Origin: Bacteroidetes bacterium 43-16
Lineage (GTDB): Bacteria; Bacteroidota; Bacteroidia; Chitinophagales; Chitinophagaceae
Length of the DNA: 64,000 nucleotides
Assembly (NCBI GenBank): GCA_001897525.1
Contig: MKTB01000033.1
Span: 175,194 to 239,193 of the forward strand
Direction: 5' to 3'
The position numbers were made by a program, and so were the translations under genes. The notes beneath the pieces were generated by a model. The model worked only from the letters and a program-made list of their open reading frames with translations. It searched no databases and was not told the origin of the DNA. Numbering within the stretch: the stretch's first letter is position 1; the number at the start of each line of letters is the position of its first letter. This document shows positions 44,155 to 53,846 of this stretch, piece by piece.

Positions 44155-46169
44155 ATTCATTTGAGTTTTTCTTAAATCAAACCTTAAAAGAATTATTAGA
44201 AATTCCATATAAAGAAAGACCATTACAAAAATCCAAATTTTTTAAGATACAGGAAGACTTGATTAATCGATTCATTTTGGCTAAAGAGGATTATAATCCA
44301 TACTTTGAAATTATCAATATTATAAAGTCTAGTTGTAATACAGACCGTACCGGCCTTTGTCACCTTGAAAATAATGCACAATGGTTGCAGGCCATTGAAA
44401 TAGCTTTAACTATATATGATTTGGATGCCTATAGCCACATGGATCAACAAGCAATGGCGGACTATTATCGTGAATACTTTGATCGTGCGCACTCGATTAA
44501 GTATCTTAAAGAACAAGGTTGTATAATAGAGATGACCGATGAAGACATCAATATTACTGCCGACAAAATCTTCCAGGAAATAGAAAATGAAGTTAAATTG
44601 ATTGGAGGCTATACACTTGCTCACTATATCTTTCAAAATTTGTCCGAGGAAAATAAATACTCTAAAATGTTTGATAGGTATTATATCGTTCGTGAAGCGA
44701 ACTTAATGGGCATTGGAAGGCCTCAAATTCCTTATGGTTATTTGTTAAATCTCTGTGCTAAATTCCCACATTCTGACAATCCAGTTCACATCAATCAAAT
44801 CAAAAACTTATTCAATAAAGCAACATTGGCATGTAATGCTTCTTTTCCAGTTCAACATTATAATATTTGGAGATATCTTTTAAATGCGCATGAGGATACA
44901 TTTGAATTAATGACGGAACTGGTCATATGGGACACTATCTATTCGATTCCCCAGGCAAGAGCTGTTTTCCAAATTGAATTTGTAGAATACCTTATTTCTA
45001 AAATTGATCATATAGATTTTGAAGAACTTTTCGGCTTTTCAGTTGAAGAATTCATTAAAGTATGCTCTGCTATATTTTTAACAGAACAAACCGGCCCTAA
45101 TCGTTTTACAGCCCAAACTATTGCTCAAACAACAAACTTGAAGTTTTCAACTGCTTCGGCGATATTAAAAATATTAAGCCATGATAAAGGAGCAAATAAG
45201 AATTATTTAATACCATCTGATAGCTTAAATTTAGATTATCAATTCAAACCACTTATCCATTTAAGAGATAAATATATATTACTTTGGAGGTCATGGAATG
45301 CTCTCTCTTTATATGAGGTAATCGCGGCAAATTATCGGAAAATAGATAAAAGTATTGACCAGGAAATTGGATATTTACTCGAATCCTTTCTCCAATTAAA
45401 AATGACCAAAAATGGGATTGGAAATAATAGTGGAAAATACAATTTAGGAAAAATAAAAGGTGAAGCAGACATCGTTGTTGAAACCGATAGAAAAATCATA
45501 CTTTTCGAAGTTAAAAAGAAACCACTTACAAGGAAATCAAGATCAGGCAATGATGTTTCTTTGATAATTGATTTATCCGAATCGGTAATAGATGCTTCTA
45601 TCCAAAGTGGTCGAACGGAATTGTTATTGAGAAAACAAGGTCACCTAATGTTGCATCAATACTTCGGCCCTGAGTATTTACTTGAATGGAATAATAGAGA
45701 ATTTGAACACGTCAGTTTAAGTCATATGGATTTTGGAGGTATGCAAAATAATTCAGTGATGCAGAATATGCGAGTAGCTTTATTAATTTATAAATGGTTT
45801 GTTATAGATGAAAAGGATATTCACGGTGTTCAGAAATTTAAAGAACTACAAGATAAGCAAGCTGATTTAAATAAACAATACCAGGAGCTTATGGAACATG
45901 AAGCTATGCCTGAGCATAACCCTTATTTTGATAACTGGTTTCTTAATTTTAATCATCTATTAGAATTGATTACTCTTTCTGATGGGAACGAAAAGTTTTA
46001 TGAATTTTTAATTAAGTCAAAATTTGCTTCTAGCGGTACTTTAGATTTCTACTGGGAATTTGAGAATGCTTTGAAACTTACAGAGTCAGAAAAAAATGAA
46101 AAACTTAGAAAGCTAAGTGAACATAAAAAGTCAAGATTAATATCACTAAGGTCTAGCTTTGGTTCGTAA

Positions 46170-46499
46170 TTTTTAACAAGCTTCCTGAAAAGTTGTGCTC
46201 AAAAATTTATTTGCAAAAAGAAGTTTTACCCTCACTATTTGTTAAGGCTACAGTCATTGATTCATTTCTATGGCTTCCCTAATATAAAGTTGAATTTTGC
46301 GTTAATTGAACAGTTTAAGATATAAATCAGGTATTATGAAAACTAATATTTTAAGTTTCATTAATATTTGATTTATAGACTAAAAAAATGATTATAAATA
46401 CTTTAGAATTGTTATTTTAGCTAATGTTATAAATAATCTAAAGAGTCATACAAACTTTTTAAAATTTTAATAATAATGCCTAATATTAATTTCTAATTT
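46170..46499. other. 330-bp AT-rich gap before the CD-NTase operon
   Basis: No ORF of note and no clear terminator. It presumably holds the promoter of the two-gene operon, but I could not find a TAnnTTTG box. Confidence 0.5.
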
Positions 46500-47372
46500 A
46501 TGAGTGTAGCAACATGGTTCGAAACCTTTGTTAAAAACCTTAGAATGAGTAGTGATACTGTTGATAATATAGCGTATAGATATAAAAGAATTACTAGACA
46601 ACTTAATAAGGACTTCTGGGAAAGTGATTCAGACGTTTATCATAGTTTGTATGTAGGATCGTATGGAAGAGATACTGATATTGTAACGAGCGATATTGAC
46701 ATGTTATTCCAACTACCATATAAAATATATGAAAGGTATAATAATTATCAGGGTAATGGGCAATCTGCATTATTGCAAGCTGTTAAGTCTTCTGTAGAAA
46801 AGACTTATAAATCATATATGAGGGCAGATGGCCAAGTTCTTGTAATATCATTTACAGATGGTATAGTTTTCGAATTATTACCAGCTTTTATCAACACAAA
46901 TAACTCATATACCTATCCTGATACAAATAATGGAGGTAATTGGAAAAATACAAATCCAAGACCGGAAATAAAGGAAATATCTGATAAAAATATTCTTTGG
47001 AATAATAATCTCAAAAAGCTATGTCGAATGATTAGGGCATGGAAATACAAATGGGATGTTCCATTGGGAGGATTGTTGATAGACACATTATGCTACAATT
47101 TCTTATCTCAATCAGAATACAAAGCTAAGTCATATTTGTATTATGATTATATAACTAGAGATTTCTTTAAATATATTTCCGAAATTGATCCCAACAAAGA
47201 ATACTGGTTGAGTCCTGGGGCAAGGCAATATGTATGGAAGAAAGGAAATTTTCAATATAAAGCAAAACAATGTTATAATTTGGCGTTAGAAGCCATTAGC
47301 AAGGAAACGGATTATCCATTCACTGCAAAAACTAAATGGAGAGATATTTATGGAACTAAATTCCCAAGTTAA
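46500..47372 (+). CDS. CD-NTase (SMODS-type cGAS/DncV-like nucleotidyltransferase)
   Basis: 290-aa nucleotidyltransferase that would make a cyclic oligonucleotide alarm signal on phage infection. The active-site pattern is visible: GSYGRDTDIVTSDIDMLF (G-S then D-x-D at about residues 65-67), with a third acidic residue in FELLPAF. A helical C-terminal half follows (NNNLKKLCRMIRAWKYKW), as in the SMODS/OAS-like fold. It overlaps the next gene by 23 nt, so both form one operon of CBASS type. The clade and product cannot be told by eye. Confidence 0.88.
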   Translation: MSVATWFETFVKNLRMSSDTVDNIAYRYKRITRQLNKDFWESDSDVYHSLYVGSYGRDTDIVTSDIDMLFQLPYKIYERYNNYQGNGQSALLQAVKSSVEKTYKSYMRADGQVLVISFTDGIVFELLPAFINTNNSYTYPDTNNGGNWKNTNPRPEIKEISDKNILWNNNLKKLCRMIRAWKYKWDVPLGGLLIDTLCYNFLSQSEYKAKSYLYYDYITRDFFKYISEIDPNKEYWLSPGARQYVWKKGNFQYKAKQCYNLALEAISKETDYPFTAKTKWRDIYGTKFPS

Positions 47373-47919
47373 TTTTGAACTACTTGAACAACAATTAAGA
47401 GAATGTTTTGGTAGAGTTGTCTATTCCCATAAAACGCAGGAAAAGTGTGCGGATATTATATTAAGGCTACACAAAAGACTTAAATTATTTCAAATTATAA
47501 TTTCTGCAGTTGTAACCACGAGTTTGCTCGTGAAGCTATTTGGAGATCAAGATTGGGCACTGATGGTAGGTGTATTAATGTCAACTCTTCTATTTGGTAT
47601 TAATTCATACACCAAAGATTATGATCTCGGAGAAATATCGCAAAAACATACAAATGCCGCAAATGATTTATGGGATATTAGAGAAACTTATCTTTCTACT
47701 ATTACTGATTTAAAGGCTGGCCAATTAACAATTGATCAAATTATTGAAAAAAGGGATGAGCTTCAAAAACGTCTTTTAAATGTGTATTCTGGTTCACCTA
47801 GAACTACAAGTAAAGCCTATAAAGAGGCGAGTAATAGTCTTAAAAACCAAGAAGAACTGACATTTTCTGACAAAGAAATAGATGCATTTTTACCAAAGGG
47901 TTTACGTAAGGAGGGTTGA
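47350..47919 (+). CDS. SLATT-domain two-helix membrane effector
   Basis: 189-aa protein with two close transmembrane helices (LFQIIISAVVTTSLLVKLF; WALMVGVLMSTLLFGINSY) and a helical cytoplasmic tail (DLWDIRETYLSTITDLKAGQ). This matches the SLATT family (SMODS- and SLOG-associating 2-TM effector), expected to form a pore when the nucleotide signal binds. It is coupled to the CD-NTase gene by a 23-nt overlap. Together they form a minimal two-gene CBASS-like system with no visible Cap2/Cap3-type helper genes. Confidence 0.85.
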   Translation: MELNSQVNFELLEQQLRECFGRVVYSHKTQEKCADIILRLHKRLKLFQIIISAVVTTSLLVKLFGDQDWALMVGVLMSTLLFGINSYTKDYDLGEISQKHTNAANDLWDIRETYLSTITDLKAGQLTIDQIIEKRDELQKRLLNVYSGSPRTTSKAYKEASNSLKNQEELTFSDKEIDAFLPKGLRKEG

Positions 47920-47965
47920 TATAAAAAGAAAACAATCTAATAATATAGAATTTGATCAAAATATT

Positions 47966-47995
47966 TTGATTGGTCAATACTGCTAACTATCTTTG
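47966..47995 (+). promoter_or_regulatory. Textbook Bacteroidetes promoter, TTG-N19-TATCTTTG
   Basis: TTG at 47966-47968, 19 bases, then TATCTTTG at 47988-47995 matches the sigma-ABfr consensus (TTG-N19-TAnnTTTG) exactly. No gene follows before the terminator at 48168, so it should drive a transcript of about 165 nt. Confidence 0.72.
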
Positions 47996-48042
47996 TATAT
48001 CAGTTAACAATTATGCTGAAATAGTTCATTTAAAATCATTTG

Positions 48043-48066
48043 ATATGGTGTCCAATATGGTGTCCA
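48043..48066 (+). repeat. 12-bp tandem direct repeat ATATGGTGTCCA x2
   Basis: ATATGGTGTCCA at 48043-48054 is repeated exactly at 48055-48066. A short frame (ATGGTGTCC...) of 16 codons starts within it. It lies near the proposed right edge of the mobile element and may be a recombinase arm site or the remains of an integrase start. Confidence 0.6.
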
Positions 48067-48123
48067 TGTCTTTAAGTGGAAATACAACTTATTGAATATC
48101 AAAGCACAAGCATAAAGATATAG

Positions 48124-48145
48124 GGTCCCAGCGGGATCACAAAGA
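48124..48145 (+). other. Candidate attachment site resembling a tRNA 3' end
   Basis: The string TCCCAGCGGGATCACAAA (48127-48144) looks like the end of a tRNA gene: a T-stem 3' strand (CCCAG), an acceptor strand (CGGGATC) and a discriminator A. The sequence just upstream (ATATAGGG) is not a T-loop, so no complete tRNA is present. Elements that enter a tRNA 3' end leave such a piece at their far edge. This is inference; the matching att copy would lie outside the window. Confidence 0.35.
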
Positions 48146-48168
48146 GCACTCTATAAAGAGTGCTCTTT
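48141..48168 (+). terminator. Strong Rho-independent terminator
   Basis: A perfect 11-bp stem AAAGAGCACTC (48141-48151) with GAGTGCTCTTT (48158-48168), a 6-nt loop, and one more T then C after it. It ends the transcript from the promoter at 47966-47995. Confidence 0.82.
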
Positions 48169-48170
48169 TC

Positions 48171-48591
48171 GTTTGAAAAATGAATGTTTTGCATCTGGCA
48201 AGGATGCTGTATTTTTTCTACTCCACAACTTTTTACATTGATCCCTTCTTTGTTCCTGATCATTTAATTTCCTGCCAATAAGCCCTAAACGTAAACATTT
48301 CCACCAATCATAAAATGAAGAGCTTCATAACTATTATGAACTGAAAAGCGCTAATCATAAACTCAGAGTTGATACCGGTGAACTGGTCCTTGTTGCTTTG
48401 AAAAGGGGAGAGGATATTTGGTATTGAAAGCGCTAAGAAAAATATTCGAACATAAATTGATTGTATTTCGCGAATGCAGTTACAGGAATTGGTATCGGTA
48501 ACCTGGACAAAAATCGGGTACCCGCTGAAAGATAGAATACGGAAGCGGCTAAAGCACAAATATCTTCATTCACAGCAAAAATTAGTTTATT
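48171..48591. other. 421-bp gap without a supported gene
   Basis: Short frames on both strands have no recognisable product. It probably marks the return to chromosomal sequence and holds the leader of the following small gene, but no TAnnTTTG match was seen. Confidence 0.5.
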
Positions 48592-48984
48592 ATGAAAAAA
48601 GTATCATTAGCAGTATTACTGCTGTCCGGACTGACATTTATGGGCTTTTCATCACATAAAGCTGAAAGAGCCGGAGCCACACCTGCTGAAGCAGGAAACC
48701 CGGTGACAACGAGTGTTAGCAAACCTGAAACGATGGCTATGACCACCTACACTTACAAGTTTACCATGAAGGCTTTGCCGGTAGCAGGAGGAAATCCCGA
48801 TGATGAGGCTGTACTTGCAGACTGGGGCTCTGTAACCTATACCGATAATCCATCCTGTTTTCAGAGTACAAAGGTAAGGATCGGTCAGACCAGTAGTAAA
48901 ACATTGGGTTATTATCACACCGGTCCGGTAATGGTCGATGCAAGTACTGTTCCTCCGTTCCGCTGGGGCTGTCCTATTTTATAA
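48592..48984 (+). CDS. Small exported protein, function unknown
   Basis: 130-aa product with a signal peptide (VSLAVLLLSGLTFMGFS). The mature part has two Cys (NPSCFQS and WGCPIL at the very end) that may form a disulfide. I recognise no domain. It stands alone between two terminators (48168 and 49038), so it is a single-gene transcript. Start ATG at 48592 follows an AT-rich leader. Confidence 0.7.
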   Translation: MKKVSLAVLLLSGLTFMGFSSHKAERAGATPAEAGNPVTTSVSKPETMAMTTYTYKFTMKALPVAGGNPDDEAVLADWGSVTYTDNPSCFQSTKVRIGQTSSKTLGYYHTGPVMVDASTVPPFRWGCPIL

Positions 48985-49007
48985 TATTTTCCAAATAAAA
49001 TCAATAT

Positions 49008-49038
49008 GAATGGCTGTTCAATTATAGAACAGCCATTC
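49008..49038. terminator. Hairpin terminator after the small exported gene
   Basis: A perfect 12-bp stem GAATGGCTGTTC (49008-49019) with its complement (49027-49038) and a 7-nt loop. It ends the + strand gene, and could also protect the 3' side of the convergent efflux operon, whose last stop is at 49180. Confidence 0.75.
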
Positions 49039-49179
49039 TTGTATGGTATTCGATTATACATTTGGTGAAACATAAAAATAGTAGCCTGAATGTCCCGCCT
49101 TTAGTTTTGTTGCATCAGGCAAAGGGCTGAAACATTGCTGAATACCTTTCTGCTTGCACAGAGGTGAAGTACAATCCTC

Positions 49180-52100
49180 TTATTTTTTTGCCCTGCATAC
49201 CCACCAGTATAATGGCGGTATCAATATCGGTGCCAGCAACAAGGTGCTGGTCAGCCCGCCTATGATTACGGTGGCTAATGGTCTTTGAACATCGGAGCCA
49301 ATCCCGTTTGAAGTCGCTGCGGGAATAAGCCCGAAAATGGCTAAGACAAGAATAGATAACAAGGCCCTCAACTGCTCCTTTGAGGTCAGGTTGATAAGCG
49401 ATTGCGAAATGGTACCATTAGGTGTCGCCCTGTTCAATGCGGCAACCAGTAGTACCCCTGCCATTACCGATATTCCGAAAATGGAAACAAAGCCGACTCC
49501 TGCAGAAACATTGAAGTAATAGCCACGAATAAGCAGGGCTATTATACCACCTGCCAATGCAAACAAAATACAGCTTGCTGTTATCAAGGTATGCCTGAAA
49601 TTTTTGTACAGCATAAAAAGAAAGACAATAACCATTACCAGGGTTAAGGGAATGGTAAAGGCCAATTGTTTTCCTGCCCGTTCTAAGTTTTCATATTGAC
49701 CACCATACACCAATTCATAACCTTTCGGCATTTGGATCTCCTGTTCAATGTGGCTGTTCAGTTCTTTTACAAATCCGCCCTGATCTCTGCCCCTGATATT
49801 GGTGCGCACCGTTATCATTCGCTTGTTTTTGTAGCGGTAAATATTGGTTTGCCCTTCCATAAAGCTGATGTCGGCCAACTGTTCCATCGGGATTAATGAG
49901 CCCTTGGCAGAGGGCACAAGCAATGTTTTGATGGCATCAATATTGTTTCGGAATTGTGGCAGATAGCGGATGACAATATCATAGCGTTTTGTACCATCAT
50001 ACAATACGGAAATGTTTTTACCACCTATAGCAGCTTCAATCATGTTTTGTATATCGGAAACATTGATGCCGTAGCGGGCTGCGTTTTCCCGCTTTACCTT
50101 AATGGCAAGCTGTTCCTGTGTGCCTTCCTGCTCAATGTTTACACCTTCGCTTCCCTGCATTGTTTCTACGATACTGGCAATGCTGTCTGCCTTGCTGCGC
50201 ATCATTACCAGATCATCTCCTACAATGGAAATGGCCAGGTCGGCGGCACTTCCGGTTACAATTTCCATTACCTGGTCAATAATGGGCTGACCGGATGTAA
50301 ATTTTACGCCGGGCAGTTCTCTTTCCAGTTCAGCACGGACTTGATTGACCAGTTCTTTTTTGGAAATGGTATCGCTCCATAAATGATAATCTTTAAGCCC
50401 TACCAGGATTTCATTCCTGTTTGCCGGAAAAGGATCCGTACCATCATCGTTCCTGCCCGTTTGGGTGATGACAAAGGAGATCTGCGGATATTGGGAAATG
50501 ATATTACGGATCTTCGGAGCATACTGAGCGTTTTCCTGAATGGTAATGCCGGCCGGGAAATTGCCACGGAGAAAAATAGAACCCTCATCCAGTTCCGGTA
50601 GAAATTCCGTTCCCAATTTCAGCCCGAAAGAAATAAGCAGCAGCACTGTTCCAAAGCCAACCAGTACCGTTTTTTTATAGTGCTGCTGCAATTTGGAAAG
50701 GGTTTTTCCATAAATATGCGCTAAAAATTCAAGCACCCTGTTTTTAGATTCCTTGAATGGTTTGTCAGGGTTTGAAATAGCTTTATGGTACACAAAAGAA
50801 ATCAATACAGGAATAAGGGTCAATGCCGCCAGCATAGAACCGATCACTGCAAATGCCAGGGTCAGAGCCATAGGCGAAAACAGCTTGCCTTCAACCCTGG
50901 TCATTAAAAGGATGGGCATGTAAGCTAAAATAATGATGGTAACCGAAAAGAAAATTTCACGACCTACTTCCCGGGCAGACCGCAAGGTCATAGCTACAAT
51001 CCCACTTTTCTTTTCTTCGGCTGTAGCTGTTCGGTATTTTCTAATCAGGTGTTCTGCCATCACTACCGCACCATCCACGATTATCCCGAAATCAATTGCG
51101 CCTAAGGAAAGCAGGTTAGCAGGAATACCGGTGAGCCGCATAATGATAAAGGCAAAAAACAAGGAGAAGGGAATCGTGAGTGCCACCACTAAAGCACTCC
51201 GCATACTGCCTAAAAAGAAAATCAGGATAATGATAACGATGCTAATACCTTCAAACAAGGTTTTGCCAACCGTGTGTAAAGAGTGGTCTATTAAAAAGCT
51301 ACGATCATACAAGGTCCTTATTGTTACACCTTCGGGCAGTTCGTTTTCCTGCAGATCGATAAGGCGTTGTTTCAGTTCCGCTAAAACCTCACTTGGGTTC
51401 TCATACCTGCGCAGCAGGATAATTCCTTCTACTCCATTGTTCACATTTACTTTTTCATCGGCAACAGTATAGCCCAAAACACCGCTTGGCGGTGGCGGTG
51501 CTATTTCCACGCTGGCTACATCGCGCACAAAAACAGGTACGCCCTGCTCTGATTTTAGTACCACGTTTTCAATATCGCTTTCGTTTTTTATGGCACCCAA
51601 TCCGCGCACGGCAAATCCTTGTCCGCCCCGTTCTATCAGGTTTCCGCCTGTGTTCTGATTATTGGCGTTGATGGCCATTTCCACATCGGAAATAGTCAGC
51701 TTGTATTTGCGTAACTTATCGGGATCGGTAAGGATATGGAATTGCTTTAATGGTCCGCCAAAAGTAGTAATGTCGGCAATTCCTGCGGTTTGCAATAAAT
51801 AGGGTTTAATCACCCAATCCTGCAAATCCCTGAGCTGAGTGGGCGAAAAGGTGGGCGGAGCTTCTACCACATAACGGAAAATTTCGCCAACCGCAGTAGA
51901 AAGCGGTGCCAGCTCCGGAGCAACACCGTCTGGCAATCCGGCTGTTGCCAAACGCTCCATAACCTGCTGTCTTGCAAAATAATCATCAGTGCCGTCTTTA
52001 AACGTAAGCTGTACCACGCTCAGGCCAAAAATAGTTCTGCTTCTGCGGTCTAATACATTGGGTGTATTTTGCAATGCCCTTTCGATAGGAACCGTTACCT

Positions 52101-52290
52101 GTTGCTCTACTTCTTCGGCTGCACGACCTTGATATTGTGCTACGATAATCACATTGGTATCGGCAATGTCGGGATAGGCTTCAATTTTTAATTTCGTGAA
52201 GCAGTAAAAGCCCACTGCCATTAGTACAAAGCTTACTGCTACTACCAGCCAACGGTTTTTGAGTGAGTATGTCAGAAGATGTTTAATCAT
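49180..52290 (-). CDS. CzcA/CusA-type heavy-metal RND efflux pump
   Basis: 1036-aa inner-membrane proton-driven pump. I start at the ATG at 52290 (MIKHLLTYSLKNRW); a longer frame is possible but unlikely. It shows the RND layout: first helix, large periplasmic porter region, helices 2-6, and the HME-RND signature SLGAIDFGIIVDGAVVMAEH in TM4, which separates metal pumps from drug pumps. A second half repeats the plan. It is the last gene of a - strand operon starting with a TolC-like channel, 162 nt after an MgtE gene. The metal cannot be named. Confidence 0.92.
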   Translation of the reverse strand: MIKHLLTYSLKNRWLVVAVSFVLMAVGFYCFTKLKIEAYPDIADTNVIIVAQYQGRAAEEVEQQVTVPIERALQNTPNVLDRRSRTIFGLSVVQLTFKDGTDDYFARQQVMERLATAGLPDGVAPELAPLSTAVGEIFRYVVEAPPTFSPTQLRDLQDWVIKPYLLQTAGIADITTFGGPLKQFHILTDPDKLRKYKLTISDVEMAINANNQNTGGNLIERGGQGFAVRGLGAIKNESDIENVVLKSEQGVPVFVRDVASVEIAPPPPSGVLGYTVADEKVNVNNGVEGIILLRRYENPSEVLAELKQRLIDLQENELPEGVTIRTLYDRSFLIDHSLHTVGKTLFEGISIVIIILIFFLGSMRSALVVALTIPFSLFFAFIIMRLTGIPANLLSLGAIDFGIIVDGAVVMAEHLIRKYRTATAEEKKSGIVAMTLRSAREVGREIFFSVTIIILAYMPILLMTRVEGKLFSPMALTLAFAVIGSMLAALTLIPVLISFVYHKAISNPDKPFKESKNRVLEFLAHIYGKTLSKLQQHYKKTVLVGFGTVLLLISFGLKLGTEFLPELDEGSIFLRGNFPAGITIQENAQYAPKIRNIISQYPQISFVITQTGRNDDGTDPFPANRNEILVGLKDYHLWSDTISKKELVNQVRAELERELPGVKFTSGQPIIDQVMEIVTGSAADLAISIVGDDLVMMRSKADSIASIVETMQGSEGVNIEQEGTQEQLAIKVKRENAARYGINVSDIQNMIEAAIGGKNISVLYDGTKRYDIVIRYLPQFRNNIDAIKTLLVPSAKGSLIPMEQLADISFMEGQTNIYRYKNKRMITVRTNIRGRDQGGFVKELNSHIEQEIQMPKGYELVYGGQYENLERAGKQLAFTIPLTLVMVIVFLFMLYKNFRHTLITASCILFALAGGIIALLIRGYYFNVSAGVGFVSIFGISVMAGVLLVAALNRATPNGTISQSLINLTSKEQLRALLSILVLAIFGLIPAATSNGIGSDVQRPLATVIIGGLTSTLLLAPILIPPLYWWVCRAKK

Positions 52291-52452
52291 TTTTTTATCC
52301 TTTTTTACGGCATGTGTTACCCTCAATCAGTCGCTGTATTGCTTCCTTAATTCGTACACGGCTTCGTTTACTTTTTTATCTAAGCAGCTAAGGCATTGGC
52401 TTAGCGCCTTTCCGTTCATCTTTATTGATATAAACCTGTCCTTGTATAAGCA

Positions 52453-53835
52453 TTATAGTAATGTGCCTTTTAAAATGACGGCAGCTATACTGAAATAAAT
52501 GACCAGACCCGTTACGTCCACTAATGTTGCTACAAATGGAGCGGATGAAGTCGCAGGGTCTATCTTGCATTTTTTTAGTACAATGGGTATCATGGAGCCG
52601 CTTAAGGTTCCCCACATGACAATTCCCACAAGTGAGCAGAAAACGGTAGTGGCAATTAAAGCCCAATGCTCACCGTAATTAAACCAATGAAGGTATTGCC
52701 AAAGGGAAATTCTAAGAAAACCGATGCTTCCCAAAATCATGCCCAACGTGAAGCCAGAAAAAATTTCCCTGCGCATGACAAACCACCAATCCTTTAGCGT
52801 GAGTTCCTTCAATGCCAATGCCCTGATGATAAGTGTTGCCGCCTGCGAGCCACTATTGCCGCCACTTGAAATAATGAGTGGTACAAATAATGCCAATACG
52901 ACTGCTTTTGAAATTTCTGCTTCGAAATGTCCCATTGCAGTAGCCGTCAGCATTTCTCCCAGGAAGAGAATGACCAGCCATGTAGCTCTTTTCCGGGTCA
53001 GTGTAAAGAAGCCTGTTTTTACATAGGGATAATCCAAATCTTCTACGCCGCCGAATTTTTGAATGTCAGAGGTATCTTTCTGTTCTGCAATATCCATTAT
53101 ATCATCAATGGTAATAACCCCCAGCAATAAGTTGTCATCATTGATTACAGGCATGACTACACGGTCATAGGCTTTAAATTTGTGGATAGCCGTTTCTTTG
53201 GTGTCGGTTACATTCAGCGAAACGAAGCTGCCGTCCATTATTTCGGAAATCTTCATTGTGGGAACATTCAATACTAACCTGCGTACCTGTATATCATCAA
53301 GCAGTTTGCCCGCTTCATCTGCCACATAAATTACATTGGCGGCTTCGGTATCTTTTTGAAATGCTCTCAGATGAGCTGATGCTTCGGCAATGGTCATGTC
53401 TTTTGAGAGGACTGTAAAATTGGTATCAATATGCCATGCTATACTGTTTTTGGGATAGCCTAAAAAATCCTGTGTCGATTTTTTGTTTTTTTCGTCCAGG
53501 TAACTGATGTATTTGCTTCGCTCGGATACCGATAATCCGCTAAAAAAAACGGTTCTGTCATCGCTGCTTAAATGGTTGAGCAGGTAGCCGGCACGTTGTG
53601 GCGAAAGGCTGCGAACGAGTTTGTGCTGCAGCAATACATTCAGGTAGGAAAATACGCTTACCTGAGTGTCGTAAGGCAATTCCATAAACGACAACAGCGC
53701 ATGGTCAAACGACATACTGTCGATCGCACTGGCAAATTCAGCAGGATGTATTTTGTAACGGTCTTTGCCGAACATGGAAAAAATACTGAAGCCTTTATTT
53801 TTTACTTTTTTCCTGATATCATTAAATTGTAGCAT
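52453..53835 (-). CDS. mgtE: MgtE-family Mg2+ transporter inside the efflux operon
   Basis: 460-aa transporter with an MgtE N domain (AFASAIDSM-like, about 1-135), two CBS domains (KISEIMDGSFVSLNVTDTKE; VVMPVINDDNLLLGVITIDD) and a five-helix membrane part with the signature GGNSGSQAATLIIRALA and DVTGLVIYF. It lies between the RND adaptor and pump genes, an unusual place, and is 11 nt after the adaptor stop, so it is co-transcribed. MgtE imports Mg2+ and is gated by the CBS region; here it may balance divalent ions when the pump is induced, which is inference. Confidence 0.9.
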   Translation of the reverse strand: MLQFNDIRKKVKNKGFSIFSMFGKDRYKIHPAEFASAIDSMSFDHALLSFMELPYDTQVSVFSYLNVLLQHKLVRSLSPQRAGYLLNHLSSDDRTVFFSGLSVSERSKYISYLDEKNKKSTQDFLGYPKNSIAWHIDTNFTVLSKDMTIAEASAHLRAFQKDTEAANVIYVADEAGKLLDDIQVRRLVLNVPTMKISEIMDGSFVSLNVTDTKETAIHKFKAYDRVVMPVINDDNLLLGVITIDDIMDIAEQKDTSDIQKFGGVEDLDYPYVKTGFFTLTRKRATWLVILFLGEMLTATAMGHFEAEISKAVVLALFVPLIISSGGNSGSQAATLIIRALALKELTLKDWWFVMRREIFSGFTLGMILGSIGFLRISLWQYLHWFNYGEHWALIATTVFCSLVGIVMWGTLSGSMIPIVLKKCKIDPATSSAPFVATLVDVTGLVIYFSIAAVILKGTLL

Positions 53836-53846
53836 CGCTTGTTTTT

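Larger units (their letters stand above)
42679..46169 (+). pseudogene. PD-(D/E)XK-like nuclease gene split by an IS4 element
   Basis: The 5' part (42679-42784, MFKQFKSLVENVRNNHVKNT...) is interrupted by an insertion at 42785-44145. Removing the IS and one 9-bp repeat joins the frame exactly (codon C|AT, then TCA), giving an uninterrupted 706-aa protein ending at 46169. The C-terminal half contains GEADIVVETDRKIILFEVKKK-type residues (D, then E-x-K spacing), about residues 470-490, typical of PD-(D/E)XK nucleases. N-terminal residues are helical; no other domain recognised. Its neighbours are an HNH protein and a CD-NTase operon, so it was likely a defence gene that is now disrupted. Confidence 0.78.

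Noticed and set aside
48474..48659. Short + frame overlapping the start of the small exported gene
   Set aside because: Out of frame with the signal-peptide gene at 48592 and without recognisable features.
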